Shown in pieces: positions 32,342 to 41,562 of a stretch of 43,881 nucleotides of DNA. The notes beneath the pieces were generated by a model. It did not search any database, had not been told where the DNA came from, and saw only the letters and a list, made by a program, of their open reading frames with translations. Position 1 is the stretch's first letter; each line of letters starts with the position of its first letter. The stretch is taken from assembly GCA_034430155.1 (NCBI GenBank), contig DAOUET010000018.1:1-43881 (forward strand), in the 5' to 3' direction. The position numbers and the translations under genes are program-made. This DNA comes from DAOUET01 sp034430155 (GTDB taxonomy: Bacteria > Chloroflexota > Anaerolineae > Anaerolineales > UBA4823).

Positions 32342-33673
32342 CTATCTCGCCAGGTTGCGTTCGTACATGGCATCCTCAATGCGCAAATAACTCCGGATGG
32401 CATGGCTGATCACCAAACGGAGAGGCTCCGGAGGCCAGGGGATGGTCCGACGACCCACAAACCATACTTCGGTCAGATCAGTCTGGCGTTCCAACACCAG
32501 ATCGGACAGGGTTTGCCCGTTCAAGTGAGTCATCGAGACGCCATGCCCGACACACCCCAGGCTGTAAACCGCCCGTTTATCGCCGATATAACCGATCGCG
32601 GGCGCCATATCCATAGGCACGGAAACCGGTCCACCCCAGCGATGGCTGAAACGCACCCCTTTCAGGCTGGGGAACAGCCAAATCACATCCCTTTCCAGAT
32701 CAGAAAAGATGCGTTCGTTCATATCACCATCCATATCGCCGCCATAGACAATGCTCACATCGCTGCCACCCATGGCCAGGCGGTTGTCAGCCGTCAGGCG
32801 GAAATAATGCACCAGGTTTCGGGCGTCTTCGATCCCCTGGCGGTGCCTCCAGCCGATGGGCTCCAGCTGCGCAGGGGTGAGCGGTTCGGTGATGACCATA
32901 TGGGTAAAAGTCGGAATTTGCTTGGCGCGTAATTGAGGGATCAGGTGAGAATAAGCGTTGGTAGCCAACACCAGCTTGTCGGCCCTCACCTTGCCACCCG
33001 GTGTGCTCAAGACGAACTTATCCCCTGGCTGGATCTGGTTTACCGGCGAGCCCTCATAGATCTGAGCACCAACTTGCAAGGCCAGGCGCTTTAACTCACG
33101 CACGTGCTTGGCTGGATTGAGCAGGCCGCAACGAGGCTCCCACCAACCACCCAAGAAGCGGGGTGAATTCACCTGGGCGCGCATCTCATCAGCCTCGATC
33201 CATTCGATCCCGGAGACTCCCAGGGAAGTCAGGATCTCCAGGTCATGCTGGATGCGTTTGACATACCCCGGAGTCGTGGCCGCTCGCAGGAAACCGGTGA
33301 ACTCATAATCAGATTTCAAATCGTGTTGCTTGACCAAGGCATCCACGTAGTCCACGGCCCGCTCCATATATCTATGAGCTTCGACCGTCCTCTGGTGACC
33401 GAAAAGCATCTTGGTCACCGCTGGCTCAAGCCCGAAGAGCGTCATCGAAAAGCCCCCATTGCGACCGCTAGCGCCATAGCCAATCACTTCCGATTCAAGC
33501 AGGGCGACTCGCATACTGGGGGCCTGCTTGCACAAGTTGTAGGCGGTGGTCAAACCGGTGAATCCCCCGCCGATAATGGCCACATCCACAGACAGATCCC
33601 CTTGCAGAGCAGAGTTAGGCGTGTAGGGGCCGTAAGTAGCCAGCCAGAAGGATTTGTCAGCATAATTGTCCAT
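32342..33673 (-). CDS. FAD-dependent oxidoreductase, DAO family
   Basis: From ATG 33673 (MDNYADKSFW, AGGA eight bases upstream) the protein has 443 residues; an upstream start at 33742 is possible but unsupported. The N-terminal dinucleotide motif DVAIIGGGFTGLTTAY and GYGASGRNGGF are typical of the glycine oxidase/gamma-glutamylputrescine oxidase branch. The C-terminal part has RWGGPVSVPMDMAPAIG and GCVGHGVSMTHLNG, for FAD and substrate binding. It should oxidise an amine or amino acid to an imine with release of H2O2 or transfer to a quinone. No polyamine genes are adjacent, so the substrate is open. Confidence 0.92.
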   Translation of the reverse strand: MDNYADKSFWLATYGPYTPNSALQGDLSVDVAIIGGGFTGLTTAYNLCKQAPSMRVALLESEVIGYGASGRNGGFSMTLFGLEPAVTKMLFGHQRTVEAHRYMERAVDYVDALVKQHDLKSDYEFTGFLRAATTPGYVKRIQHDLEILTSLGVSGIEWIEADEMRAQVNSPRFLGGWWEPRCGLLNPAKHVRELKRLALQVGAQIYEGSPVNQIQPGDKFVLSTPGGKVRADKLVLATNAYSHLIPQLRAKQIPTFTHMVITEPLTPAQLEPIGWRHRQGIEDARNLVHYFRLTADNRLAMGGSDVSIVYGGDMDGDMNERIFSDLERDVIWLFPSLKGVRFSHRWGGPVSVPMDMAPAIGYIGDKRAVYSLGCVGHGVSMTHLNGQTLSDLVLERQTDLTEVWFVGRRTIPWPPEPLRLVISHAIRSYLRIEDAMYERNLAR

Positions 33674-33983
33674 CTTTTTTTCCTTTGCCTCGCCTGGCAG
33701 GTTGGTTGACAGGCTGCGAAATGAATGAAAGGGTATTACCAAGCCAGCTTCTGAAAGCCGGAAGTGCTGGTTGCCTGCCCTGAATCTTACATTAATTTGC
33801 TGACCTGAACCAGGGGCTTTTATCCTGATTTATCCATAACAGGTTTCCTAAGAAGGGTAGTTTTGCTAATGGGTATATGTTCTGGGGCAAATGGGGTTTG
33901 GGGTGTTGTCCAATTTCTCCCCAGGCTGGGGCAGCTTGTGAACTCGCCCCCAATCTGACATGCACCTTTGCTCATTTTTTAAT
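33674..33983. other. Divergent intergenic region with a family B element
   Basis: It separates the minus-strand oxidase from the plus-strand lipoprotein. It holds the repeat at 33871-33970. No gene is seen. Confidence 0.5.
33871..33970. repeat. Family B element, about 100-bp copy
   Basis: It runs from gggtatatgttctggggcaa through ggggtttggggtgttgt, ttctccccaggctgggg and cttgtgaactcgcccccaa to ctgacatgcaccttt. The ends are inverted copies (gggtatatgt/acatgcacct). It shares blocks, in the same order, with the copy at 41966-42092. Confidence 0.8.
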
Positions 33984-34011
33984 TTGACAATTTTGCCACT
34001 CTAGATACACT
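33984..34011 (+). promoter_or_regulatory. Promoter placing the transcript start at the lipoprotein ATG (leaderless)
   Basis: A perfect TTGACA at 33984-33989 is followed after 16 nt by TACACT (34006-34011, 4 of 6 matches to TATAAT). The predicted transcription start would be at about 34018, the same base as the ATG. No ribosome-binding site precedes that ATG, which agrees with a leaderless mRNA. Confidence 0.5.
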
Positions 34012-34017
34012 GGTGGC

Positions 34018-35268
34018 ATGAATACTTCATCGCCAGCCAACCTGGTTGATAAGAAATGGGAAAAAGCTCGCTTGCTCTTCTGGGCTGGCGCTATTCTTGC
34101 GGTCCTGTCACTTCTCAGCGCCTGCCGTTCCTGGATTGACCGGCCGCGCAGTTACGCGGTTGCTCTTGGGGATTTGAACGGCGATGGATACCTGGACGCA
34201 TTTTATGCCAACGGCAGGGGCGACACAAACGGTGCACCGGATCAAGTCTGGTTCAATAACGGGGGTGGGGTCTTCACCGATAGCCACCAGCGTCTGGAGG
34301 ATGCCCCCGGACGGGGGGTCGCTCTGGGAGACCTGAATGGGGACGGCGCTCTGGATGCTCTGGTGGCCAACACAGCCCAGCACCCCAACATGGTTTTCAT
34401 CAATGATGGTCAAGGATTCTTTCGCCTCAGCCCGCAATCATGGAGCATTCCCCAAGATGCGCTTCCCGGCGGTTCCACGCTAAGCATCGGGGATACCACC
34501 GCATTGGCTCTGGGAGATCTAGACAATGATGGCGATCTGGATGCTTTTACCTCGGATTGTTGCTGGGAACCAGCAGACGGCCAGCAGGATGCCTACAGCC
34601 TGGTTTGGCTCAACAACGGCGCCGGTCGGTTTTACTTTTGGCAGGCTTTAGGATCTGGCCGGGTGGATGCGGTGGTCTTGGGAGATTTAGATGGCGACGG
34701 CGACTTGGACGCTTTCGTAGGTAGTCGGGGCCTGCCAAACGTAATCTGGTTTAACCAAGGGGGACTTCAAGGGGGTATCCCTGGTGAGTTCAGCGATTCA
34801 GGGGGGTCTTTTGGGCAAGCCGGTACCAGCGCGGTGGCTTTGGGTGACCTGGACAACGACGGCGACCTGGATGCATTCCTTGGAAATAAGAGCCTCAATC
34901 AGGTATGGTTGAATGATGGCGGTCTGCAGGGTGGCATTATGGGCCACTTCAGTGATAGCAGACAACGACTAAGCCGCCTGGACACCCGTATGCTTGCATT
35001 GAACGACCTCGATGAGGACGGAGATTTGGATGCCTTTGTGGGAGGGGTCAAAGACGGGGAGATCTGGTTAAACGACGGGATGGGCAACTTCGCCAACAGC
35101 CGCCTACGCCTGGCTTACTCGCAAAACCATGTTTTGGCGCTGGGTGATGTGGATGGCGATGGCGATGCAGATGTTTTGGTGGGCAGTTTTGCCCAGGGAT
35201 ACAAGCTCTGGTTAAACCAGGGCGGGGTCCAGGGTGGTGTTACCGGACAATTCAGCCAGGGACGCTAA
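34018..35268 (+). CDS. FG-GAP/VCBS-repeat lipoprotein (seven-bladed propeller)
   Basis: The 416-residue protein has a signal peptide with lipobox LLSAC (C36 would be lipidated). The rest is made of seven repeats with DLNGDG/DLDNDG/DLDGDG/DLDEDG/DVDGDG Ca2+-binding loops followed by LDA/ADV, each paired with a VWLNDG-like strand. This predicts a Ca2+-dependent beta-propeller of the FG-GAP/integrin-alpha type on the cell surface. Such proteins bind ligands, glycans or other cells. The next gene starts 10 bp after the stop and the two are surely one operon. Two repeats are about 30% longer than the others. Confidence 0.92.
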   Translation: MNTSSPANLVDKKWEKARLLFWAGAILAVLSLLSACRSWIDRPRSYAVALGDLNGDGYLDAFYANGRGDTNGAPDQVWFNNGGGVFTDSHQRLEDAPGRGVALGDLNGDGALDALVANTAQHPNMVFINDGQGFFRLSPQSWSIPQDALPGGSTLSIGDTTALALGDLDNDGDLDAFTSDCCWEPADGQQDAYSLVWLNNGAGRFYFWQALGSGRVDAVVLGDLDGDGDLDAFVGSRGLPNVIWFNQGGLQGGIPGEFSDSGGSFGQAGTSAVALGDLDNDGDLDAFLGNKSLNQVWLNDGGLQGGIMGHFSDSRQRLSRLDTRMLALNDLDEDGDLDAFVGGVKDGEIWLNDGMGNFANSRLRLAYSQNHVLALGDVDGDGDADVLVGSFAQGYKLWLNQGGVQGGVTGQFSQGR

Positions 35269-35277
35269 GGAGGTACC

Positions 35278-37152
35278 ATGTCTCGCTCAATACCATACCG
35301 CTTGCTGGAAGCTACTTCGGTCTTGCTGTTCTTACTGCAAGCCATACGGGTTATTTTCTCTGTATTGTTTGGGGTGATTTACGACCAGATATTCACCGGA
35401 CCGATGAACTCCTGGTTATACCTTAGCGTGCTGCTGCTGTTGGCAGCTTTGCTGGTACCGGCGTTTTCCCCTCGGGCACCTGGACGAGGTTGGTTGGCGC
35501 TCTTAGCAGCGCTTGCAGCCATATCCCGTCTGACGCTTTCCATAAACCAGGCTGAGGTGCGCTACTGGGGATCGTTGGTCGTGTTGGCTTGCGGTGGCCT
35601 TTATCTGGCAGCCCTGTTGATGGCCAATCGACCGGTTGTCTGGCCTGCCATGACCCTGGCTTTGGCAATAGACCAGCTGTTGCGTCTTTTGGGAGACACC
35701 TACGACCTCAGCCTGCGTCCAGGCTGGTTACCGTACCAAGGGTTATGGAGTATCCTGCTCATCGCCCTGGCCATCTGGCTGTCCCGGCACGCCCGCCCGA
35801 GCCCCAGAGCCTACCCGCCTCCCGGTTTGTTATGGGGCCTGGCAATGGGAGGATTTTTCTTCCTGGAAACTTCTTTACTGGCTTCTCCGAACGCCATCTC
35901 CCGCTGGAGCGGCTGGTCTTATGCGCTGATAACTCCACTCCTGCTGGCGGTCACCCTTTTGCCATTATTTACCAGGGTAAACCAGTACTTGATCCATAGC
36001 CTGTGCACCAACCGGATAATACATTTCGGGGCAGCCATCTTGCTCCTGGCAGCCCTGCCAGCCGGCTACTTTTTCAGCGGTGCCATCCCCGGGTTAGCAT
36101 TGCTGGCGGCGCAATTCATCGTGATTTCTGGATTATGTTATTTCCCGGATATCTCCCGAGGCAGTAAATTAGCAGCCGGGCCCAGTCTGGCTATGGGAAT
36201 GTTCTTCTTTCTGATTTTAAATTTCTTGAACGCCTTTGCCTTCACCTATGCCTACACCTTGCCATTTATGCGCGGCCAGGGTTGGGTTATTTATCTCCTG
36301 GCCCTGCTGGCGTTGGTTGCCGATCTAATTCTTCAGAGAGGCCCAACTCGCCCTATTTCTGAGCCGGTTGTCAATACCCGCGGGTTGGTCCTTTTCTCCT
36401 TGCTGGGCATCTTACTTTCCGTCTATTGGATCCAGCCGCACCAGTCAGACCCCCTGCCAACCAGTGGAAAAGTGAGGGCAGCTACCTACAACATCCATTA
36501 TGGCTACGATGCTTACTGGCATTACACCCTGGAAGATATGGCTGCCAATATAGAAGGCAACCGGGTAAACCTCGTTGCCCTTCAAGAGGTGGACACGGGT
36601 CGTCTGACCAGCTACGGCGTGGACGATGCCTATTACCTTTCCCGCCGGCTGCACATGAACCTGGTCTACTTGCCGACAGTCGAGCACCTAACTGGCATTG
36701 CCCTGCTATATCAAGGTTTCGCCGAAAAAACTGACGGGCAGCTGATCAGCAGTAACCAGGAGCAAACCGGTCTGGTGCACGCCCACCTGCTGGTAAACGA
36801 ACAGACCCTGGACGCTTTTGGTATCTGGATGGGTTTATCCAATGAAGACACCCAGCGCCAGATTCAGGAAGCGCTGGACTTCATCGGCGGGCTTTCCCCG
36901 GCCACCTTTGGCGGCGACTTCAACGCTACCCCTGACAGCCCGGTTGTGGAAGCGGTGCGCCAGGCTGGTTTCACTGACCCCTTCCTGCAGTTGGGCATCG
37001 ACCCACCTCCACCCACCGACCCGGCCATCAATCCCCAGGAGCGCATCGATTACCTCTGGCTGCGCCAGGTAACTCCCCTGCAAGCCTGGGTGTCAGAATC
37101 GTTGGCTTCGGATCACCGCATGGTCGTTGTAGAAGTGAATCTAAACCGGTGA
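35278..37152 (+). CDS. Cwh43-like polytopic membrane protein with C-terminal endonuclease/exonuclease/phosphatase domain
   Basis: The 624-residue protein has about 12 hydrophobic segments (residues 10-385). The last about 225 residues are an EEP domain: ATYNIHYG, LVALQEVD (catalytic Glu), FGGDFNATPDS, RIDYLWL and ASDHRMVVVEV. All EEP metal and acid residues are visible. The layout (membrane bundle then EEP) resembles eukaryotic Cwh43, which acts on GPI lipids. A periplasmic or extracellular phosphodiesterase acting on lipids is plausible here but not shown. AAGGAGGT six bases before ATG is an excellent start. It is co-transcribed with the FG-GAP lipoprotein. Confidence 0.9.
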   Translation: MSRSIPYRLLEATSVLLFLLQAIRVIFSVLFGVIYDQIFTGPMNSWLYLSVLLLLAALLVPAFSPRAPGRGWLALLAALAAISRLTLSINQAEVRYWGSLVVLACGGLYLAALLMANRPVVWPAMTLALAIDQLLRLLGDTYDLSLRPGWLPYQGLWSILLIALAIWLSRHARPSPRAYPPPGLLWGLAMGGFFFLETSLLASPNAISRWSGWSYALITPLLLAVTLLPLFTRVNQYLIHSLCTNRIIHFGAAILLLAALPAGYFFSGAIPGLALLAAQFIVISGLCYFPDISRGSKLAAGPSLAMGMFFFLILNFLNAFAFTYAYTLPFMRGQGWVIYLLALLALVADLILQRGPTRPISEPVVNTRGLVLFSLLGILLSVYWIQPHQSDPLPTSGKVRAATYNIHYGYDAYWHYTLEDMAANIEGNRVNLVALQEVDTGRLTSYGVDDAYYLSRRLHMNLVYLPTVEHLTGIALLYQGFAEKTDGQLISSNQEQTGLVHAHLLVNEQTLDAFGIWMGLSNEDTQRQIQEALDFIGGLSPATFGGDFNATPDSPVVEAVRQAGFTDPFLQLGIDPPPPTDPAINPQERIDYLWLRQVTPLQAWVSESLASDHRMVVVEVNLNR

Positions 37153-37171
37153 GCCCTATCTTTCGGTCTGG

Positions 37172-37726
37172 TTACCCGGCTATGATCTCGAAGTCAAAAA
37201 AAGCGCCCCGGTGTTGGTCGTTAAGAACGACTCTGACCATTTCGGGTTTGAAGCGCAGGCCGGGGATTTTTTCCTGAGGCTTGACCCCCATCAGCAGCGA
37301 CTCCCAACCTTCGGCGAAGTGCAGGCTTAGGTGGATTTCTTCATCCATCGGGAGCCCGCCGATTCGGTAGCACAGCTGCTGGTAGACAGGGTCTTGCGAA
37401 CCCACCCAGCACACCACCGGCTCTCCCACCGCGGCGAGCAGATTAAGCCGCGGTTTTTCGATAGTGCTCTGCGGGTTATAAACCTCGTGGATCGCCCGGA
37501 TCTCAAGGTAAGACCCCAGTACAGCAGGCTCTTCCCAAGAAACCTGGTGACCGGAACCATCAGGGATCTGCACCTCCGTGCTCATCAAATCCTTGATTGT
37601 CTTCTTCCAACGAATGGTGCCTAAGATCGTATGGCTGAGGCGATCCAGGGCTTTTTGAACTTGAGTGGGAGACATCCGGTCGAAATCAGTCGCGGTCACT
37701 GGATGGTCAAGAGTCATATCAACCAT
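37172..37726 (-). CDS. Conserved hypothetical protein
   Basis: GGAGG six bases before ATG 37726 sets the start (184 residues); the longer frame from 37756 is not supported. I do not recognise the family. It is a soluble mixed alpha/beta protein with a helical N-terminus (FDRMSPTQVQKALDRLSHTILG) and beta-rich rest containing EEPAVLGSYLEIRAIHEVYNPQ, RLNLLAAVGEPVVCWVGSQDP and a His/Glu-bearing stretch (EEIHLSLHFAEGWESLL). It ends in FFDFEIIAG. It converges on the EEP gene with only 19 bp between the stops. Confidence 0.7.
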   Translation of the reverse strand: MVDMTLDHPVTATDFDRMSPTQVQKALDRLSHTILGTIRWKKTIKDLMSTEVQIPDGSGHQVSWEEPAVLGSYLEIRAIHEVYNPQSTIEKPRLNLLAAVGEPVVCWVGSQDPVYQQLCYRIGGLPMDEEIHLSLHFAEGWESLLMGVKPQEKIPGLRFKPEMVRVVLNDQHRGAFFDFEIIAG

Positions 37727-37756
37727 TTCCAACCTCCGTAATAAGCTCGTAATCAT

Positions 37757-37894
37757 ATGGCCTCATCGCTCAAATAACTGGGGTAAATATGCCTGCCATA
37801 TCCCTTTCAATTGGGGAGGTGTTCTTCAGCCCTGCTCATTACTTATCGCAGTGCCCAGACATCTCCCGAGGTTTCCCTCATAGTTTATTTATAT
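37757..37894. other. Gene-free spacer
   Basis: No gene is seen between the hypothetical protein and the repeat at 37895. Confidence 0.4.
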
Positions 37895-37987
37895 AGAACT
37901 TACGCAGTTGGTGGGAGGATAGGGGTGTTTGGGCGGGCGTTGCCCGCCCAAACACCCCTGATTTTCCCCTGAACTGCGTAACTACTA
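37895..37987. repeat. 90-bp palindromic element, family A, copy 2
   Basis: Same orientation as copy 1 (acttacgcagttggtggga ... cccctgaactgcgtaact). The central inverted repeat is aggggtgtttgggcgggc / gcccgcccaaacacccct, joined by gtt. Ends are inverted over ttacgcagtt/aactgcgtaa. Confidence 0.9.
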
Positions 37988-37996
37988 TTATATTAA

Positions 37997-38033
37997 CCTG
38001 GAGGTCAGTGGAATACTTCCACTGACCTCCAGG
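37997..38033 (-). terminator. Perfect 17-bp hairpin after the SnoaL-like gene
   Basis: cctggaggtcagtggaa is perfectly inverted around tac, two bases after the stop of the minus-strand SnoaL-like gene. On the minus strand it is followed by TTAATATAATAG. It is likely the terminator of that operon. Confidence 0.7.
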
Positions 38034-38034
38034 A

Positions 38035-38499
38035 TCAGGCTAATTGGGCATAAACCAGCCTGCCCAATTCAGGCGCGGGAACCGAACACAGCTGCTCCAT
38101 CAATGCGCTCAGGTTATCCCGACCCCCCCAATGTTCCACGATTCTTTCTGTCCTAAGCCGGTATATGTGGTTTTCACGGACATTGACAAGTCTGCCGGTG
38201 GGTTGAGTACCTAAGAAGGTTCCCATGTGGGTGCCGGTCAAAATGCATTGCACAAATACCCTCTCACCGTCTGCATCCAGATTCTCGAACTCGAATTTCA
38301 GATCGGGAAAGGCGCCGAAAAACATCGCCATCACCTGCTTAGCACCTTCAAACCCCGGGATCTGACCTGGCAGGGGGCTGTGTTCCAGGTAGCCTACCGA
38401 TAGATACCGGCTAGCTGCCAGAAGGTTCCCCGTGTTCCAAACCTGCTCAAAAAAATGGTGTACAACCGCTTTATTCTCTTCTATGAATATCGCTGGCAT
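38035..38499 (-). CDS. SnoaL-like ester-cyclase-family protein
   Basis: The 154-residue protein has the SnoaL/NTF2-like cone fold pattern: NKAVVHHFFEQVWNTGN in helix 1, VGYLEHSPLPG, FGAFPDLKFEFENL, VFVQCILTGTHMG and RENHIYRLRTERIVEHWGG. Family members range from polyketide cyclases to proteins with no known substrate, and the stand-alone bacterial ones are usually of unknown function. AAGGAG eight bases before ATG supports the start. The small gene at 38546 lies 46 bp upstream on the same strand, so the two are likely co-transcribed, ending at the hairpin at 37997. Confidence 0.88.
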   Translation of the reverse strand: MPAIFIEENKAVVHHFFEQVWNTGNLLAASRYLSVGYLEHSPLPGQIPGFEGAKQVMAMFFGAFPDLKFEFENLDADGERVFVQCILTGTHMGTFLGTQPTGRLVNVRENHIYRLRTERIVEHWGGRDNLSALMEQLCSVPAPELGRLVYAQLA

Positions 38500-38545
38500 C
38501 TGCTGGTCTCCTTCTGGCGCCTTTTTGAACCCTAATTTCGTCAGT

Positions 38546-38752
38546 TCATTTGGCTACCTGGCTGGCGGAGAAGCCTTTGGTATCAAGACCGGGCGCGTAC
38601 TTTCTAAGAAAGGTCTTGACCTGCTCAAAGTTGGTAAAGTAGCCAATATCGCTGCTTTGAATATGGGTGATCTGGCCACGCCATTCACCGCCGTTTGCTT
38701 CTCGCCACAGCCTGATGACGAATGTACCCGTCGCTATGTTCTTGGTTGTCAT
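38546..38752 (-). CDS. Small conserved hypothetical protein
   Basis: The 68-residue product reads ATGTFVIRLWREANGGEWRG then QITHIQSSDIGYFTNFEQVKTFLRKY. The pattern (FVIRLWRE, WRGQITHIQS, F..F..V..FL) looks like a compact beta-strand plus helix protein that I recall as a short conserved protein in Chloroflexota. It is next to the SnoaL-like gene, same strand. No catalytic motif is seen. AAGGA lies about 12 bases before ATG, a weak site. Confidence 0.65.
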   Translation of the reverse strand: MTTKNIATGTFVIRLWREANGGEWRGQITHIQSSDIGYFTNFEQVKTFLRKYAPGLDTKGFSASQVAK

Positions 38753-39020
38753 TGAGTCTTTCGGTCCTTATACGATTAGATCAGCGTTTGACCGACGGGC
38801 AGATCCTACCCAACCCGCCGTTGCTTTACTCAGGCAGGTTTATAAGCAGGCTGCTGCTGGCGCTCTGCATGAACGGTCACTATTAGAATAGCAGCTTTGG
38901 TGCAACTTACTCGCAAAAAAGTCGAAAATTCGCTAAGGATCCACTCATCTTTTAGAGACAATCGTGGGAGTAAAATAAACCAGCAAATCTCAATCGCTAA
39001 ACCTGCGATAACCTGTCTGC
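38753..39020. other. Divergent intergenic region
   Basis: It separates the minus-strand small gene from the plus-strand SARP-type regulator. No gene, and no consensus promoter, is seen. Confidence 0.35.
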
Positions 39021-41519
39021 ATGGTTATGTTACGCATCTATTTACTTGGTCCCATCCATATAGAAAACGATACCCTCACCCTGCCTCAAATAGCTACCCA
39101 AAAAGCTGCTAGCTTGTTTGGTTATCTGGTCACACATCCGGCCAAGGATCTCTCCCGAGAATTCCTGGCTGATTTGTTTTGGCCTGATCGTCCGGCCGCT
39201 AAAGCCCGGCACAGCCTGCATACCGCCTTGTGGCAAATTCGCCACGTGCTTAAAAAGGGTGACCTTGAGCCGGAACGATACTTAGACGCCAACAACACCA
39301 GAATAGTCTGGCATGCTGATGAAGATGTCTGGCTGGATGTGACCCGCTTTGAAGCTAACTGCGCTGAGGATTCCCTCGATAAATTGGAGGAAGCAGTTAG
39401 CTTGTACCGCGGACCATTTTTAATTAACTTGTATGAAGATTGGTGTCTCAACGAACGCTACCGGCTGGAAGAAATGTACCTGCAAGCCTTGGATCAATTA
39501 GCCCAGGTTCATTATGAGCGCCGCAATTTCTCTACCTCACTCAATTACGCTCACCAGCTGATCAGCGTGGATCCGCTGCGGGAATCCGCCCACCGGAGGG
39601 CCATGCTAGCGTTCTACCAGTTAGGCCAACGCGTGGCCGCCATTGAACAATTCAACACTTGCGCTCAATACTTGAAAAGTGAATTAGACCTGGAGCCCTC
39701 TGAAGATACCTACCGCCTCTACCAGGAAATTATGGAGGAGACCCTTATTCACCTGCCAGCCTCTGATGAAAAGGGGTTGTTGGATCATAATGAAATTACA
39801 ACGATGCCCGCAATTGCTTCCAAGCCGCGCAGCTCCCGGATTTTCGCTCCGGAAAATATCCCCTTCACCAGCCGGGAGGAGCAACTGCAGAGATTGCAGG
39901 ACTGGTGGAGCAATCGTCAAGAGCCGATCGCCATAATCTCTGGAGAGAACGGTTGCGGTAAATCTCGTCTGGCAGGCCAGTTCGCTGAATCCTTAAAGAT
40001 GAGCGGGGTGCAGATCGGCTGGGGACGCTGTTACCCCCTGGGGCAAACCCTATCCTACCAGGCCATCTCAGAAGCGTTGCGGGATCTCATGGCCAGCACC
40101 CCCGGCAATCTTCTAAAAGCGCTGCCCGAGTGGGTCACATCCGGGCTTTCGCGCTTGTTACCAGAAATAAGGGGGACCATTCAGGATGACCAGCTTGCGA
40201 GGCTCATCCAGACCGACAAAGCCCATCTTTTCGAGGCGGTCAGCGACCTGCTTGCCAATCTGTCCCAGGCAGGACCGGTTTTGCTGGTAATTGAGGATTT
40301 GAATTGGGCAGCCGAATCGTCCCAGCAGCTCATCGAATACCTGCTGCATAAGTTGGGAACCCCTGGGGGTGAATTGACCTATCCAATGCGGGTCTTAGGA
40401 ACCTGCGGACCAGAAGATATGGCCCCAGAGGGCTTTCGCATGATGCTTCACCGCTTGCGTCACGACAACCTCTTGCTGGACCTGCCCTTGAGCGCCCTGG
40501 ACCTGGATAGTGTAATAAACTGGATCGGGCGCTGGTCGGGAAGAGGCGATGAGGCCCAGCAGCTGGCTGCCTGTCTGTACCAGAAGACCGAAGGCAACCC
40601 CTTTTTCATCGCCGAGACGGTCAAAGCGCTCTTTGAAACCAGGCAATTGTCTATAGAGAGCAATGGCTGGAGCGGCCCGGCATTGACCCTGGTGCCCGAT
40701 TCGCTGCCCTTGCCGGTATCGGTACGGGAACTGATCTACGAACGCCTGGAGCGCCTCCCCGGAGATGCTGCAGGTTTATTGCAGGTGGCTTCTGTAATCG
40801 GGCTTGAATTTGACTTAGCCATCGTGCAACCAGCCTGGAACCAAGGGGAAGATGAAACCCTGACAGCCATCGACGACCTGTTGCGCGCCCATCTCATCCT
40901 GGAAAGCCAGAATCCCGGCAGACACGATTACGAATTCAACCACCAGATGGTGCAGGAGGCGGTTTACGCCAAGCTCACTAAAACCCGCCGTAAGGCTATC
41001 CACCGCAAGGTAGCTCAAGCCCTGGAAACGGCTTATGGCGAAGAGGCCGCTACCTCACTGGTGTATCATTACCAGCAAGCCGGTGAATTTGAAAGCGCCC
41101 TCCAGTGGGGCGTCCAAGCCGGGCAGAAAGCGCTGGCGCTGTCTGCCTACCAGGACGCCATCGGGTTTTTCCGCCAAGCGGAAGAATTGCTGGCCAAGGC
41201 CAAAGCCTTACCCGCGGTTGAGATGGATTTATTGGCTGGCCTGGCGCGTGCTTATGAACCTTCTCGCCAGGCAGGAGAGATGGTCTCAGCTGCAAAACGC
41301 CTCATGGGGTTGGCGCAGCGTTACGGGCAGATTGAAGCGCAGATCGAGGCCGGTTTGTGGCTCGGCTGGGGGTTGGCGCTCTCCGGCGACCCGCATGCCG
41401 CAGATGTATTGGCGGAAGCCCACGCTCAGGCTGAGAGCGCCCACAGCCCACTCCTGCCGGAGGTGTCCTTACGCCTCAACATGTTGGCCAACCAGCCGGT
41501 AGATACCCGTCCAGGCTAG
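39021..41519 (+). CDS. SARP/BTAD - AAA - TPR transcriptional activator, possibly shortened
   Basis: The 832-residue protein starts with a winged-helix SARP domain (LRIYLLGPIHIENDTLTLP, KAASLFGYLVTHPAKDLSRE) and the BTAD helical domain (about 95-245). An AAA/NACHT-like ATPase follows, with Walker A GENGCGKS (308-315) and Walker B VLLVIEDLNWA. The C-terminus has helical TPR-like repeats (SALQWGVQAGQKALALSAYQ) and ends at LANQPVDTRPG. Relatives I recall have 1000 or more residues, so the last repeats may have been lost by a nonsense change. No ribosome-binding site precedes ATG 39021 or 39027. A strong terminator follows at 41563. The signal and targets are unknown. Confidence 0.88.
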   Translation: MVMLRIYLLGPIHIENDTLTLPQIATQKAASLFGYLVTHPAKDLSREFLADLFWPDRPAAKARHSLHTALWQIRHVLKKGDLEPERYLDANNTRIVWHADEDVWLDVTRFEANCAEDSLDKLEEAVSLYRGPFLINLYEDWCLNERYRLEEMYLQALDQLAQVHYERRNFSTSLNYAHQLISVDPLRESAHRRAMLAFYQLGQRVAAIEQFNTCAQYLKSELDLEPSEDTYRLYQEIMEETLIHLPASDEKGLLDHNEITTMPAIASKPRSSRIFAPENIPFTSREEQLQRLQDWWSNRQEPIAIISGENGCGKSRLAGQFAESLKMSGVQIGWGRCYPLGQTLSYQAISEALRDLMASTPGNLLKALPEWVTSGLSRLLPEIRGTIQDDQLARLIQTDKAHLFEAVSDLLANLSQAGPVLLVIEDLNWAAESSQQLIEYLLHKLGTPGGELTYPMRVLGTCGPEDMAPEGFRMMLHRLRHDNLLLDLPLSALDLDSVINWIGRWSGRGDEAQQLAACLYQKTEGNPFFIAETVKALFETRQLSIESNGWSGPALTLVPDSLPLPVSVRELIYERLERLPGDAAGLLQVASVIGLEFDLAIVQPAWNQGEDETLTAIDDLLRAHLILESQNPGRHDYEFNHQMVQEAVYAKLTKTRRKAIHRKVAQALETAYGEEAATSLVYHYQQAGEFESALQWGVQAGQKALALSAYQDAIGFFRQAEELLAKAKALPAVEMDLLAGLARAYEPSRQAGEMVSAAKRLMGLAQRYGQIEAQIEAGLWLGWGLALSGDPHAADVLAEAHAQAESAHSPLLPEVSLRLNMLANQPVDTRPG

Positions 41520-41562
41520 GGACCATCCACACAACCGGCGCTCACCTCCCGACGAAATCCAG

